Shown piece by piece: positions 1 to 11,904 of a stretch of 64,000 nucleotides of DNA; the stretch's first letter is position 1; every line of letters starts with the position of its first letter. Both the position numbers and the translations under genes were made by a program. The stretch spans positions 70,821,876 through 70,885,875 of the forward strand of contig CM056576.1 in NCBI GenBank assembly GCA_029721435.1, written 5' to 3'. Source of the DNA: Gymnothorax reevesii. Its lineage: Eukaryota; Chordata; Actinopteri; Anguilliformes; Muraenidae. Below the pieces are notes generated by a model. The model searched no databases, was not told the origin of the DNA, and worked only from the letters and a program-made list of their open reading frames with translations.

Positions 1-527
1 GAGAGGTCTGGGACAAGTGGGTTGAGCGTCTGCCATACCTCTACAACCCTGAGCCTGAAGTCACAGTAGATGTATAATTCACTTATTCAAATACTTGTAC
101 AATACTTGTATAATTCACTTTCTAAAAAATATAAAAGAATAAACTTGACAAAACAGTTCCAGATTTGACAGTTTTTTTCCCTTTCAATATAATTAATTCA
201 GAAGTAATTACATTATATTTATATAATAGCAATTATAAACCTTTACTGTGTAAAAGAAAAGTGTTATGACAGTTTGTTTGTGGTAAAAAAGAAAAATGTG
301 TAATAATGGTCATTGGTGATCGTCTTTTTGTACTGTGTAACAAAAAATACATGAAAAAAATGAACTAAATTGAGTTGAAATGATAAATAACATGTTGTTT
401 CATCATGAAAAATATATTTTGGATTTAAAATTCAATTCAGCTGCTTTGTTTTGGGGCTTTGGTAAGGCGGGTCATTTTTGACCCGTAGGACAAGGGGAGT
501 AAACAGAATGTTAAGATCGCACAAGGG
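1..527 (+). mobile_element. piggyBac-type element, 3' end (cut by window edge)
   Basis: The right end is marked by a TTAA at 528-531, the target site used by piggyBac transposons. Read from that TTAA on the minus strand, the terminus starts CCCTTGTGCGATCTTAA, a typical piggyBac-like end. It is followed by a short palindrome around 470-484 (GGGTCA...TGACCC). A piece of transposase lies at 3-77. The coding part stops abruptly and runs into AT-rich sequence, so the copy is internally deleted or decayed. The left end lies outside the window. Confidence 0.7.
3..77 (+). pseudogene. piggyBac transposase (PGBD4-like) fragment
   Basis: About 24 codons are open from the window edge to a TAA. They contain VWDKWVERL, then YNPEPEVTVD, which matches the segment of PGBD4-like transposases just before the conserved 'VTVDE-LVPFRGR' region, where the second catalytic aspartate region begins. 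The match ends exactly at VTVD, and the next codons (V, stop) do not continue the family, so the catalytic core is missing here. It is useful only as a family marker for the piggyBac end that follows. The assignment rests on recognition of a short conserved segment. Confidence 0.6.
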
Positions 528-533
528 TTAAAG

Positions 534-690
534 GGGGACATGCCGGTACCAAGGACTGTATAAAAGATGGACGGCCGAACGTCTCCTGAAAAGTGAAGCA
601 AAAGCGTCTCGATCGCCAACTACTGGCAGGCTGCAGTACAAATTATAGGCCCGCCCCCTCCATGTTAGTGAAGGGGAGAAATGCGAGACA
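534..690 (+). repeat. interspersed repeat, copy 1 (inverted partner near 5395-5490)
   Basis: This segment shares the words GGACTGTATAAAAGATGGAC and GGTACC, and a similar following CGTCTCC, with the reverse strand of about 5395-5490. The two copies point towards each other. Family unknown; it could be a MITE arm or an independent dispersed repeat. Confidence 0.4.
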
Positions 691-3480
691 GGAAAAATTG
701 TGTACATGAAAAATAATTTATTTCTGAAGATGGTTTCTTTATTTTTAGAAAGTTCTTACCATACTAGTATATATTCTAGCGTCAATTTTTCTGATCAGTT
801 TTCTGTAAACCTTTTATTTGATATTATGCAAAAGGGGCGTGTAGTCATAATAAACACAGTGATTGACAACCGCAGTGCGCGTGGACTAAGTCCCGATAGC
901 GCCTGCCCCCTGCGTACTTCGTTTTGTGAATAGTAATTTCGCGTAGAGCTGGAGCGGGAACGTCGACAGGAGGCTTGACGTTATCTGACATTCTTCACAG
1001 CTAACAGCGATTGAGCTTCAAGCAGGGCAGACTGCAACCAAAAACGACGAAATGAGTTGCTCTGCTGTGAATTTCACTTACAAGTTAACCGTCCGGACCG
1101 ATGGAAAGGATCTTTGCAGTTTTTTTGGAAAGTTAATTTTATTTTCTGTTTGTTGAAGTTGTACAGTCAGTGAAGTTATTACCAAGTAAGCTAGCTACCT
1201 TGGCTACGTTAAGACAGCAAGCAGAGTAGCAGACGTTTAAGTTACGATGAATATGGAGAAAATGGTTATCGGTAGCCATTCGTAACTGGCAAAATATACA
1301 TTTTTAATTTTGGAGAATACCTATTAAGGTAAGCTTTTGAATGAAGTCAACGGCTCTGTGTCATATAATGTCGTTCTTATGTACTTGAACTTGAAATTTT
1401 GAGCCAGTGCCGTAGTAGGTTCAGCCTTTAGCTTCCAGTTCTGCCGTCGGTATCTCGGAATTTTAGAACGAACAGAGACTGCGAGTGTCTCGGCCCGGTA
1501 GGAATTCTGCTTGATGTCGCTTAGGCTAATAAAGGGTAAAGGCTGTAGCGAGCTAATCTACCTTTCAACAGACGAGCCCGAGGTTCGAGTGTTTTCGTAA
1601 GCATCAGCAAGCCAACTTCTCGTTTTTCAGTGGGTAACGTCAATACAACTTTAGTCCAACCTTATTTTGTAATCCTACGGACAGCGGCTAAAACTGCTAG
1701 GAAAACTAATTGGATCAATGGTACAGATTATTTTACCAACGAAAGTATGACAAAAATTAGACTTACCGAAAGTGGATTCCATTCATTCATACTTTCAATG
1801 TGAATTCGGCAGGTTTCGGATGAAATTACGGATGGAATCAATGCATCTACTTCAGTGGAATTGGCTCGTTAACGGGATAACTCTTAAAAGATTGATCGGA
1901 CGAAGTATCGAGAAAAGCTGACATTTCGAGTTTGGCCTGGAAAGAGAAGGGGCACAAACTGTAAATGAGGGAGTGGTGTAAACTGGGAATAATAACATTT
2001 AGAAATTGTTTGTCGCGTAATGGATGTTGCGCTATTAAATTATACATTAATTATTGCTGCGTTTGCTATGGAGTCACGTTAACAAGCGAGCTAGCTGACT
2101 TCAGTTAACGTTAACTGACCTTGCACACGGCAATTTATGATCAATTAATTCAGCCAATGAAACACATTTGTTAAAGTAGTGCTTTCAGTATCTTAATTTC
2201 GACAGTCAGAGCTGAGTTTGGGCGTTCCACAATGACAAGATGATATTTTCCATGATCAGCTTTATAATTTCTCGAAAAACAGAGTGAGTTATTTTGAAAT
2301 GTGATGTCTCTTCATATACAAACTATGTTTGAGACACGTTTCAAGTCCGAATAGGTGCATGTATTCATTCAAATTCATTCAACTATCTGCTTGTCAATAC
2401 GAGATCTCAGCCATAGTTAATGCAATTCCGATTGAAAGTAAATGTTCTGACCTTGCATACAGTTGTCAAGAGAATAACACAAAGAAGTTGTGCTGTAATT
2501 CAAGCTACCGTCGTTTCATTTAAATATTTGAGTGTGCAGCTGTTTTTTTACTGGTGGAGTATTTCTATATCAGACTTGCTGTACCATGTTACCCCACATA
2601 AAAAGGAATGTAAATTGGTAGCAGGAAGAATTTAGTTTCTAAGTATTTAAAGCTGCATATCACTCCATTCTATTTTTTATGTATGCAAAACCTGCCATAA
2701 GAAAAATTGCCAGATGTATGGGTTGGAATTCTACTTTACTGCTGTCATGGTAGGGCAGACTGCACTTAAGGTTTCAGACAAAAGCTTCACAAATAATTCA
2801 ATGTTTTTTTTTTTAATCAGGTGATTACAGAAGCCGCCCTCAAATTTAGACGTCAGCGTTACCCAGTGAAGACTTGGAGCATGCCACAAGCAATTATTTT
2901 GTTGTATTGCTGGAAGATACTTCTGAAGTAATTTGTAAATGAAAACCTGATAAAATGCTTGTCAAAACTGCTCAACTATGCATTGTCACAGAAACCTGGA
3001 ATGGTTCTGTTTGACCATAATTTACAAGGAAATAGTTAAGTCCATGTTGACTGAGTAATAATGGACTTCTAACTGGCTTCTCTTATGTGTGCTTGTTCCG
3101 TCTGTGTCACCTTCCTTATATGCCATCGTCTTCAAAGATTAGCATCAACTGTCTTTTTTTTTTAAATAATGCATTCAGAAGCTGTTCATCTTGACTACTG
3201 AGCCTTCAGTATTCCAACGAAGACTCGAGTCATCTGTCCTTGGACTGGGAGCACATGGGAAATGTTATGTAATTGAATGCACATATCCTGTTATGATGGT
3301 AAATTAAACTTGTTATGTACAATAAAGGTCTTTACATTTACATTGAGCAAAGACTTCACTCTGAAATTCTTTCACATACATGTCCTCTGCTGCAGTAAAT
3401 CAGGCATGCAAATGAGTGTTAAATAAAAAAAAATGTATTTAAACAAAAACCACGCTGCATGTAGTTATCTGTGGTCCATC
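691..3480. other. no recognisable gene; AT-rich unique-looking sequence
   Basis: No reading frame here looks like a known protein. Some splice-like signals exist: AAG/GTAAGC near 1330, and a long pyrimidine tract ending in CAG at 2820 followed by 37 open codons (about 2821-2931). An AATAAA lies near 3323. These could be a decayed or non-coding transcript, but nothing proves transcription. Confidence 0.3.
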
Positions 3481-3689
3481 AACAACCTACTGGCTACATT
3501 CGCCGTGGGGAAACATGAAGGAGGCCCCATCAGGTGGAAAGGCTGGGGAAAGCAAATGGTTTGGAGAAAGGAAGGTGGATTGAGAGGAAGAGCTGGGAAA
3601 ACAATAGGTATGATGGCTAGTATAAAATAAATGAATAAAAAGTACATCAAACATCACATATAGCAAACAGACTATGACTTTTTTTGTGC

Positions 3690-4262
3690 CCATAACTGAT
3701 GTTGAAAATCCAAATCCAGCATCACCCTTCTGGATTTGGTCTTTCAGATGCAGGGCAATGTAATTTAAAAATATCATTTCCCATTGGGGTGAAATGAACT
3801 CTGTCATGCAAAAATTGGCCAGGATCTCTGCTTTATCTGATGATGATACAAAATCTCTCCACCAATATGCGAAACAAAGGTAGCCATCACACAGTTGATA
3901 AATCGCCGGGCTTTTTCAATCCTCTTTGGATGGGAAGACCTCCACCGGCATCGCTGGGTGATGGCAAAGAAGATAATCTTCATCCAAGGGAACTGCCTAT
4001 GAACATCTTCCAAGTCCTGCTTGATCCCTGCGACAAGCTTCACACTCTTGATTTTTCCGAAGTCATTCCCACCACAGTGGACCAGCAGGACCTCCTGCAC
4101 AGCTCTTCCTCTCAGGTACTGGTGGATAAAGGGGAGGAGGTTTCCCCAAACCACGCCACCCTAGCCAAACCACTGGACTTGGGCATCCAAACCAAGGTTG
4201 GTCTCAATGGTCTCCATGCGCGGTTTTCCCCACGGCAGATGTAGTTGTCCCCTATGATATAA
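3690..4262 (-). pseudogene. SGNH-hydrolase-like domain, decayed
   Basis: On the minus strand the sequence reads as an SGNH/GDSL-hydrolase-type domain of the kind found in many fish and amphibian repeat-associated genes. Block I is IIGDNYI near 4240, where the family has GDS, so the nucleophilic serine is asparagine. The oxyanion block is LVHCGGNDFG (about 4060-4090), and block V, DRVHFTPMGNDIF (about 3770-3815), keeps the Asp-x-Val-His pair. The copy is broken: a frameshift near 4215, an in-frame TAG near 4168 and further shifts in and after block V. No host gene or complete mobile element can be tied to it. In this family such domains occur in large mobile or repeat-derived genes; that link is inference. 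It is certainly non-functional as an esterase. Confidence 0.65.
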
Positions 4263-5394
4263 ACTTTTGGCCCTGTTGGTTGTTAAGTGCAAATGTCACC
4301 TTTAAATGATACACTTCTGCTGGCTTTTCATGGAATTTAGCACATTTAATATTTCTATTCTATTCCTCCATATTTTATCTGGTGGTATTGTGCTTTTTAT
4401 GCATGAAATGGATGTGATTTAATGTTATTAATCAGTTTTTAAGGCATTCTCCCGTGAAAAGTCTTGTGCGTTAATAACCGCAAGCGTCGGTTTTTTTACA
4501 TATTCCCATGAGATTTATACATACTCTAGGCCACTGTGGAGGATGCTGACTCCATTTCGTCGTCTAAAAATTAGGAAAACAAAAATTGAACAATTACTAT
4601 GCATTCAAATACATTGAGTCCACAAAAAAGAACGTGGAGGGGGGTTGCATTGCTAAGTTAACTATCACAGAGAATGAATTGCCGGTCCTTCAAGCCTGGT
4701 CAGGATGGTTATCTTCAACTGCAAACATTTTTAAGAAATACAACATTAGCTAGCGGTAAGATATGCGACTACTTAAACACAGCAAGCTAACTTTGGTTAG
4801 AAGGACAGTGTATTTTAATTCAAAACTCGATTTAGCGTTCTAACGTGTTAATTAAAAGTTCGACCCATTACTCAGCTAGTACATGCGCATACGAAATGGA
4901 ACTTTCCCAGTGGAACATCAATTAGAAAATACAACGAAAGTCGGCGTTAATATGCTCGCCACTCGCAACGTTGGGTAAGTGACGATGGAGAACATTGGCT
5001 TACATTACTTAATGTAATTAGCTGCATACCTAGCTAGTCAAACAAGATTCAGTTCTAAGATATCATAGATAGCCATTTAGGTACTTCAACTAATTTCATA
5101 ACAGATGACTGTGAGGTGGGGAATGTTTTGCCAATGAGGCCACTAACTTTTTGAACGAGCCCGCGAATATTTATGCTGCCGGCAGTCGTTGGGTCCTTTC
5201 ACTTTCCTGCACCGTCTCCGTGTGACAGCTGGGCTGGCCATTACGGGCACTTACGTTAATAGCGCAGCTGCCAGACCAGGTGAAAAGTTCAGGGGGCTGG
5301 TCGGATGGTGTGTGGGTTGGATTCGATAGCGCGGCTCTACCCCCCGATCACTACTGCGCCGACTCAGGCTCCAGATGTGCAACATGGCAGCGGC
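4263..5394. other. no recognisable gene
   Basis: I see no coding similarity, RNA gene or clear terminal repeats in this 1.1-kb stretch. Short open frames at 5251-5565 overlap the repeat described at 5395-5490 and look like chance. Confidence 0.3.
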
Positions 5395-5490
5395 CATATC
5401 GAGGATATTTTGGCTCCATTTTTGTTGAATGGGAGTGAATGGAGACGCGTCGTCCATCTTTTATACAGTCCTTGGCCGGTACCAACGGGA
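5395..5490 (-). repeat. interspersed repeat, copy 2 (inverted partner of 534-690)
   Basis: Read on the minus strand it shares GGACTGTATAAAAGATGGAC and flanking GGTACC and CGTCTCC words with the copy at 534-690. The boundaries are approximate. Confidence 0.4.
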
Positions 5491-5689
5491 CTCTCCTCTT
5501 TTTCCCGGCTTCCAACCAGACCGTGCCACGCTGTCCCAACTTCGTTGTGTAGTGCTGTGTTCTAAAACGTTTGTGCTGTGATCAAACCTGTTACTTACAA
5601 AATATAGATACCTGTTTTTGCTCTAAAAAGCAGTCCTGGTAGCTGTAGGGGTGGGAGGCCCATTTTGTTTCTAAACACCACATTTCTCT

Positions 5690-5975
5690 CCTGTTTATGA
5701 TAGGGAGTCAGGTGAGCTACCTGTCTTTTTGTTTTTATTATTCTCTTTTGTGCGTAGGTAAGCGAGGTTGCTCCTTGTCCGTTTTGTTTGTTATTTTGGG
5801 CCATGCTCACCCTGACGTTCTCTACCTGACTTATTGTGCGCAACGAATAAACCGTTCTTTTTTGGACTGCATCTGCCGTGGCACTGGTCATCCTTGGGAG
5901 CGGGGAAAGAGGGGAGTTGTTTTTTTCTTTTTTTATGTTGTGTTCAGGTTTTCCCCTGAACCGGGCATAACATAG
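5690..5975 (+). repeat. LTR-like fragment
   Basis: The stretch has a GT-rich upstream part, an AATAAA at about 5845, and a following U5-like region ending in 'CGGGCATAACA' near 5970. This composition and order resemble the 3' half of fish gypsy LTRs. No target duplication was found and the left border is unclear. Confidence 0.3.
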
Positions 5976-6724
5976 CCGCTCTAGAAATGAAAGTGTAAAT
6001 TCTCTTAATTGAATTTGCGCTCGACCTTTTTACTCACCCGAATATTTCATTTTGTATCTTACCATTAAGGTAAGCTGAAAAAGTTGGGATTTTATTCGAT
6101 TTTGCTGGAGGTTATGTGTGGTACTCTTACTGTTTACTAATTGAACATTTGTAGGAAACCATGCAGACATACCACCAGAAAAGGGGCTAAAATTATACAA
6201 AAACAACACCGGGGTGTTGCTAACTGCTGATTGGAGCAGGAGCAGATAAATACCTGTGACTACTGCAGTCATTTGACCCAAGAGTGAATGTAGATTGTAC
6301 CGAAGACAAAACCTGATTGATAATGGGTGTTTTTGGCTGGTGTAAGGGGCTTCATATTAAAAGGTTAGCTAACTCGGTTTTATAGCTAGGCATGCAGGAT
6401 GACTGTGTCCGAAATTCAGCACATAAGCTGCGCCATGTTTACAAAATATAACAGCTACGCTATCTCTTGTATAACGTTACAGAAGACCGGTAAATATGGT
6501 AAACAATTGATATTCCCTTGTTTGGCTATCTAACGGCAGCATCCATGACAGTACTAAGAGAGGAATTTAGCTTCCGCAATCGATTGCTCTTTGGCACAAT
6601 TTGTCATCAGGGTCCCGGATGTGTGGCAGTGCGATCTGAATTACAAGTTTCAAATTTGAAGTGCAGTTTTGAATCTGAATTACATGTTTTGAATTCAAAG
6701 TACGATTTTTTATCTGAATTCCAA
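5976..6724. other. no gene; AT-rich arm beside the TIR element
   Basis: The last 130 bp (about 6590-6722) are built of short words such as TTTGAATTC, TCAAATTTGAA and CTGAATTACA. A similar word pattern in inverse orientation lies just outside the other end (about 12151-12240), so the neighbouring inverted structure may extend into this arm. Confidence 0.4.
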
Positions 6725-7389
6725 CCCAGCAAACATGCTCCTGTGGGGCCCATGTGGGGCCGCTGTGGGCAACCCACATGGGGCCTGCATGCGTCATGAA
6801 ATGGTGGCACCATGTGTGGGCAGCCCACACTAAGTCCGAAGGGGTGGGCATGGAGTGGGCTGCCCACAATCGGGCCGCAGCATGCCCACAGCTTATTTTA
6901 TAGATTGTATACGGGCCTGCATTGAGCCACCATGGGCCCGCAGGTGACTGATGACCAATAATCAATAATCAATAATCTAATAAGACACACAAAAGCAATT
7001 TTAAGACAAGAGTTTATTTTAAAATTGGGTAATAAAGATGTATGTGAAAAAAATGAAACTATACATATTGTAAAACATAACAAAAACAACTCACTAAAAC
7101 ATTAAAAGTAAAATTTTAATGCAAATAAAATGGGAATAGAAGAAACAGGAACAGGAACCTTGCAGGATGATTGGAGGCCAGGGCATCTTCAACGTAAAAC
7201 ACAGTTAAAATGCTGGGGGTAATTATCTAAAGGGGGGGAGAGAATCACAGGCATGTCAGCCATTTTAGGGCTTTTGGCCACTTGTGGGCAACCACTTGTG
7301 GGACCCAAGCAGGGGCCCACACAAAGCCCAAAACAGTAGGAATATTGATGTGTAGGCCCAATTCGGGTCCCTTATGGGTCCACTCCATA

Positions 7390-8054
7390 TTGCTCCAGTT
7401 TGCTTACTGCCCTCAATTAAAATTAGTCAGCCTTAAGTACTCATTAGTATTCTGTTTTAACAATTTACTATTAAAAACATTTTACTCAATGCCAAATAAC
7501 AGATCTGTTATTTGAAAGTTGACCGTTGGAATAATCATCATTAGTTCCACATTTACCTACACTGACTAAAAGTTCGAGGATTTTGCACCAGTCGATTATC
7601 AAGATCAGGCCAAGTCAGCAAAATCCAAAAATTTATAATAATTTTCACTTAGATGGGGTGCTATGGCATTATTCCAAAACGCGAGTGGTTGCCAGGAAAA
7701 TACATGACAAACACATGGGGAGGACTTATCACATGCAAAGCACATGAGGAGTTTCCTATCACATGCAGTAAGCAGTAGGCTATCATGTGATATGAAGTGA
7801 GCATAGCACTACCTATTCAGCCAGGAGCAAGTAAGAGTTTGGGCGTACTTCAACAAAGGCCAATGAAATCAGCTGCTTTCATTTCTTTTAAAGACAGTGC
7901 ACATCCGCTATGACACGCTGACATTTACTGGAAGAGATCAAAGCGGACTCCTGTTTGAAGGTGGCTGGACATTCAGTCAATATGGGCTGCACCAATGGCA
8001 TATGAAGAGAGGCAAGGATACTGAAGGTGCAAGTGTCAAGTGCTGCAAGATTTT
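7390..8054. other. no recognisable gene
   Basis: One open frame (7897-8139) overlaps the opposite-strand Tc1 remnant at its end and shows no family resemblance elsewhere. I see nothing else. Confidence 0.3.
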
Positions 8055-8690
8055 GCTCACATATTCGTGTGTTTGGGGTCGCTGTTGTGTTGAAACACCC
8101 ATTTCAGGGATATTTCCTCATCTGCATGTGGCAAAATAAATCTCTTCCAAGTTTTCTGATGTATTCAAACGGATCAATAATCCCTGGTATACAATAAATA
8201 GACACAACATAGAATGAAATACATCCCCATACTATGATTTTCATTGTCTTCAGTGTACTTTGGCTTGAATTCAGCACCAGATGGTTGTCTGACATACTGT
8301 CGATGACCACTAGACTCAAAAAGAACAATTTTACTCTTATCAGTCCACAGAATGTTACGCCATCTCTCTTTGTTCCTTGGCAAATTTGAACCGACTCTGC
8401 ACATGCAGTTTTTTTCAACAGTGGTGTTTTACTGGGGGTTCTTGCCAATAAATTAGTTTTGAGCAATCATCTTCTTACTGCAACGGCACTTACAGGTAAT
8501 GATGGTCTGAATCTTTGCCATTCTGACTGCTCTTCGATCTGTTTTAACAGCAGTTGCTCGTATCATTCTGCATGTTGCAGGTTTTCAGTGCCATTCTAAT
8601 GCAGTTGACATTTTAGCATTTGGGGTATTGGCAACATGCGGTGAGGACAGATGGCACAGTCCTCATAAGCGGACACAACAAATTGTTACT
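8055..8690 (-). pseudogene. Tc1-like transposase fragment (copy 1)
   Basis: On the minus strand several frames together read as the middle of a Tc1-family transposase: a helix-turn-helix tail (about 8470-8570), then RWRNILWTDKSKIVLFESSG around the first catalytic aspartate (about 8310-8370), EFKPKYTED, WGCISFYVV, and the block KWVFQHNSDPKHT near 8060-8095. In the last block the family has QDN; here the catalytic Asp position is Asn. Frameshifts and stops interrupt the frame, and the C-terminal glutamate block and both terminal repeats are missing. It is an old, inactive copy, distinct in sequence from the Tc1 element immediately next to it. Confidence 0.8.
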
Positions 8691-8739
8691 CGGTTGAAAA
8701 AAAAGGTACAGTCCAAAGTACACAGTGAGGTCAGCATGA

Positions 8740-8775
8740 TTATTATTTTTATTATTATTACTACTATTACTAGTA
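8740..8775. repeat. AT-rich trinucleotide microsatellite
   Basis: An ATT/ATTACT-type run (TTATTATTATT followed by ACTACTATTACTAG) lies between the two Tc1 copies. Confidence 0.6.
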
Positions 8776-8815
8776 CTTTAAACACAGAAACGTGTCTTGA
8801 ATAATGTATCAAATA

Positions 8816-10417
8816 CAAAACCCAAAACCAGTGAAGTTGGCACGTTATGTAAATCGTAGATAAAAACAGAATACAATGATTTGCAAATCCTTTACATCCT
8901 ATATTCAATTGAATACACTGCAAAGACAAGATGTTTAATGTTCAAACTGAGAAACTTTATTTATTTTTTTGCTAATAATCATTAACTTAGAATTTAAAGG
9001 CAGCAACACATTGCAAAAAAGTTGGCACAGGGGCCTTTTTACCACTGTGTTACATCGCCTTTCCTTTTAACGACACTCAGTAAACGTTTGGGAACTGAGG
9101 AGACCGATTTTTGAAGCTTTTCAGGTGGAACTCTTTCCCATTCTTGCTTGATGTACAGCTTAAGTTGTTCAACAGTCCGGGGTCTCCGTTGTCGTATTTT
9201 ACGCTTCATAATGCGCCACACATTTTCAATGGGAGACAGGTCTGGACTACAGGCAGGTCAGTATAGTACCTGCACTCTTTTACTACGGAGCCATGCTGTT
9301 GTAACACGTGCAGAATGTGGCTTGGCATTGTCTTGCTGAAATAAGCAGGGGCGTCCATGAAAAAGACGTTGCTTGTATGGCAAGATATGTTGCTCCAAAA
9401 CCTGTATGTACCTTTCCGCATTAATGGTGCCATCACATATGTGTAAGTTGCCCATGCCTTGGGCACTAATACACCCCCATACCATCACAGAGGCTGGCAT
9501 TTGAAATTTGCGCCTATAACAGTCCGGATGGTTCTTTTCCTCTTTGGTCCGGAGGACACAACGTCCACAGTTTCCTAAAACAATTTTAAATGTGGACTCG
9601 TCAGACCACAGAACACTTTTCCACTTTGTATCAGTCCATCTTAGATGAGCTTAGGCCCAGCGAAGCCGGCGGCGTTTCTGGGTGCTGTTGATAAATGGCT
9701 TTTGCTTTGCATTGTAGAGTTTTAACTTGCACTTGCAGATGTAGCGACGAACTGTAGTTACTGACAGTGGTTTTCTGAAGTGTTCCTGAGCCCATGTGGT
9801 GATGTCCTTAACACACTGATGTCGGTTTTTGATGCAGTACCGACTGAGGGATCGAAGGTCACGAGCATTCAATGTTGGTTTTCGGCCTTGACACTTACGT
9901 GCAGTAATTTCTCCAGATTCTCTGAACCTTTTGACGATATTACGGACCGTAGATGATGAAATCCCTAAATTTCTGGCAATAGCTCGTTGAGCAATATTGT
10001 TTTTAAACAACATTCGACAATCATCTCACGCATGTGTTCACTAAGTGGTGACCCTCGCCCCATCCTTGTTTGTGAATGACTGAGCATTTCAGGGAAGCTA
10101 CTTTTATACCCAATCATGGCACCCACCTCTTCCCAATTAGCCCGTTCACCAGTGGGATGTTCCAAATAAGTGTTTGATGAGCATTCCTCAACTCTCTCAG
10201 TCTTTTTTGCCACATGTGCCTGCGTTTTTGAAACATGTTGCAGGCATCAAATTCCAAATGAGCTAATATTTGCAAAAGTTTACCTGTTCGAACATTAAGT
10301 AACTTGTCTTTGCAGTGTATACAATTGAATATAGGTTGAAAAGGATTTGCAAATCATTGTATTCTGTTTTTATTTACGATTTACACAACGTGCCAACTTC
10401 ACTGGTTTTGGGTTTTG
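8816..10417 (-). mobile_element. full-length Tc1-like transposon (copy 2)
   Basis: The ends are near-perfect inverted repeats: left CAAAACCCAAAACCAGTGAA, right its inverse ending CACTGGTTTTGGGTTTTG. They are flanked by TA at 8814-8815 and 10418-10419, the Tc1/mariner target. The inverted similarity continues for about 130 bp, including 'GATTTGCAAATC' and 'CAATTGAATA' words, so this is the long-IR class. Length is 1602 bp. It carries a nearly complete but mutated transposase gene on the minus strand. Confidence 0.9.
9039..10213 (-). pseudogene. Tc1-like transposase, near full length, broken
   Basis: The protein would cut and paste this element. Order on the minus strand: N-terminal region (10213 down), paired-type helix-turn-helix ('AIARNLGISSSTVRNIVKRF', about 9930-9990), an AT-hook-like QGRKPT, and a DDE core. 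The core has LWSDES (about 9600), FQQDNAKPH (about 9345) and SPDLSPIENVW (about 9215-9245), so all three acidic residues are present. Three lesions are visible: a frameshift near 9990-10010, a TAA replacing an expected Lys codon at about 9652, and a TGA replacing an expected Trp codon at about 9262. The C-terminus ends normally at 9039. It is dead but only lightly damaged, so it is a younger insertion than copy 1. Confidence 0.88.
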
Positions 10418-10419
10418 TA

Positions 10420-11904
10420 ATAAATCATTGTTTTATTGCAAATTCTACGTTCTCCATCTATGTTGCACTGCCAGAACGGCTTGGTAACACTATACAGGCT
10501 AGGTTTGGCTAGCGAATTACACGCAGTCTGTGCGGTAACATTAGGTGTAACTTAAATAATCGCTTGATAATACTTTTCTCTTCTTACGCCTCGGTGTATG
10601 TTCCCCGATGGACACCAAATTTGAGCTTTTCTTTTCATCTCAAGGGGTTCATCTCATTCAACATCGAGGCAATTTTGCAGGATTTCTTATCAAATCGGGA
10701 CACTCTCCAAAATCGGCAAAAAAATTTCGACCGCTGAAATTCCCTGATAGGTTTTGGCTGGCGATTTGCTTCCAGGATGAACTGGGATAGACTAGGATGG
10801 TCACGATGAACTGGGATTTTGCGCCGATTTTGAAAATTTCAAAATCGGGAACAAATCTGCATCTGTGGGACCAAAGTGTTACATAAGTGTTTGTTGACAT
10901 AAGTCTTGTTCATGCAGAGGGTAATTCTATTATGTTTTTGGTCCGACCGCCGCCGCACTACGTGTTAACACGATAACCTCAGTAATATTTGAATTACAAA
11001 TTTCAAATTTTGCACATAACTAAGTATCATTTGTTTAGTAGAATAGATAGTGAAAATTAAGAATGTAGTGCAAGTCAGTATTGAGGTGTAATGCGATTCA
11101 GTCCCAGTGTCCTACAACAAAATCAAATCACAAAACCCCGGAAGAAGGAGAGCAACCCTGAGGAAAGTTCAGGCTGGTCTTTTAAAGCATGCCTCCAATC
11201 AAACACACCTGTAACAGAGGGAGAAATGAACAGGTGCAGGGACAATTTTGCAATCAAACAGACCAACTAAGGTTTTTACAATAGTCACTTACAGCTAGAG
11301 AGAGCTAAGTATGCAGTAACCACTTATAATTAGAGGAATGTGTCCTGCTGCTACCGGATTTTTTGACGGCATATTATATTGGCTGGCGAATGATAACCTA
11401 TCTTTCCTGTGGATGATACCGTTAATAACTGAGTAATGTCATTCTTGTCAAGAGATTATTTACTTAGCTGACCGCATGTTACATTAACGTAACGTTAGCA
11501 GCTGAATAGCCAGCCTGGAAAGTTAACACAGCAAGCTAGTTAAATACTCTCACCTTTCTTTGAAAAGAATTTTGTAATGTTCTGGACCCCTGCTTTGTTC
11601 CTGCAGTCCTCTCTCTATTCTTTTCTATTGTCCAAATTTGTGTGTGTGTGTTTTTATTGGTTTTTTTTTTGTGGACATCATATTTGGAAGGGCGGTACTC
11701 CCTGTTTGCTGCCTTAGTTCGTGACCTCGCCAGCTAAAACGCACAGACAATTTTCCAAGACAAGCAAAAAGCATGGACCGAACCAGTTTTTAAGAAGGGG
11801 GTTACTTAAATGTATTACATCAATATTGAATGTCTTAACGGCATTGTTTAAACTCTGATGCATTAATATCAATATTAGGTAAATCTTTGCAGAATAATTT
11901 TGTC
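10420..11904. other. no recognisable gene
   Basis: Nothing coding was found. The segment 11100-11290 has an LTR-like feel on the minus strand (a CTTTAAAAG TATA-like word followed by CT-rich sequence), but no paired repeat or target duplication supports this. A short (TG)n lies at about 11640-11650. Confidence 0.3.

Noticed and set aside
3840..4244. 134-codon plus-strand frame
   Set aside because: Antisense shadow of the SGNH-like domain, which carries the recognisable motifs.
11100..11290. LTR-like segment with a TATA-type word on the minus strand
   Set aside because: No paired repeat, termini or target duplication were found.
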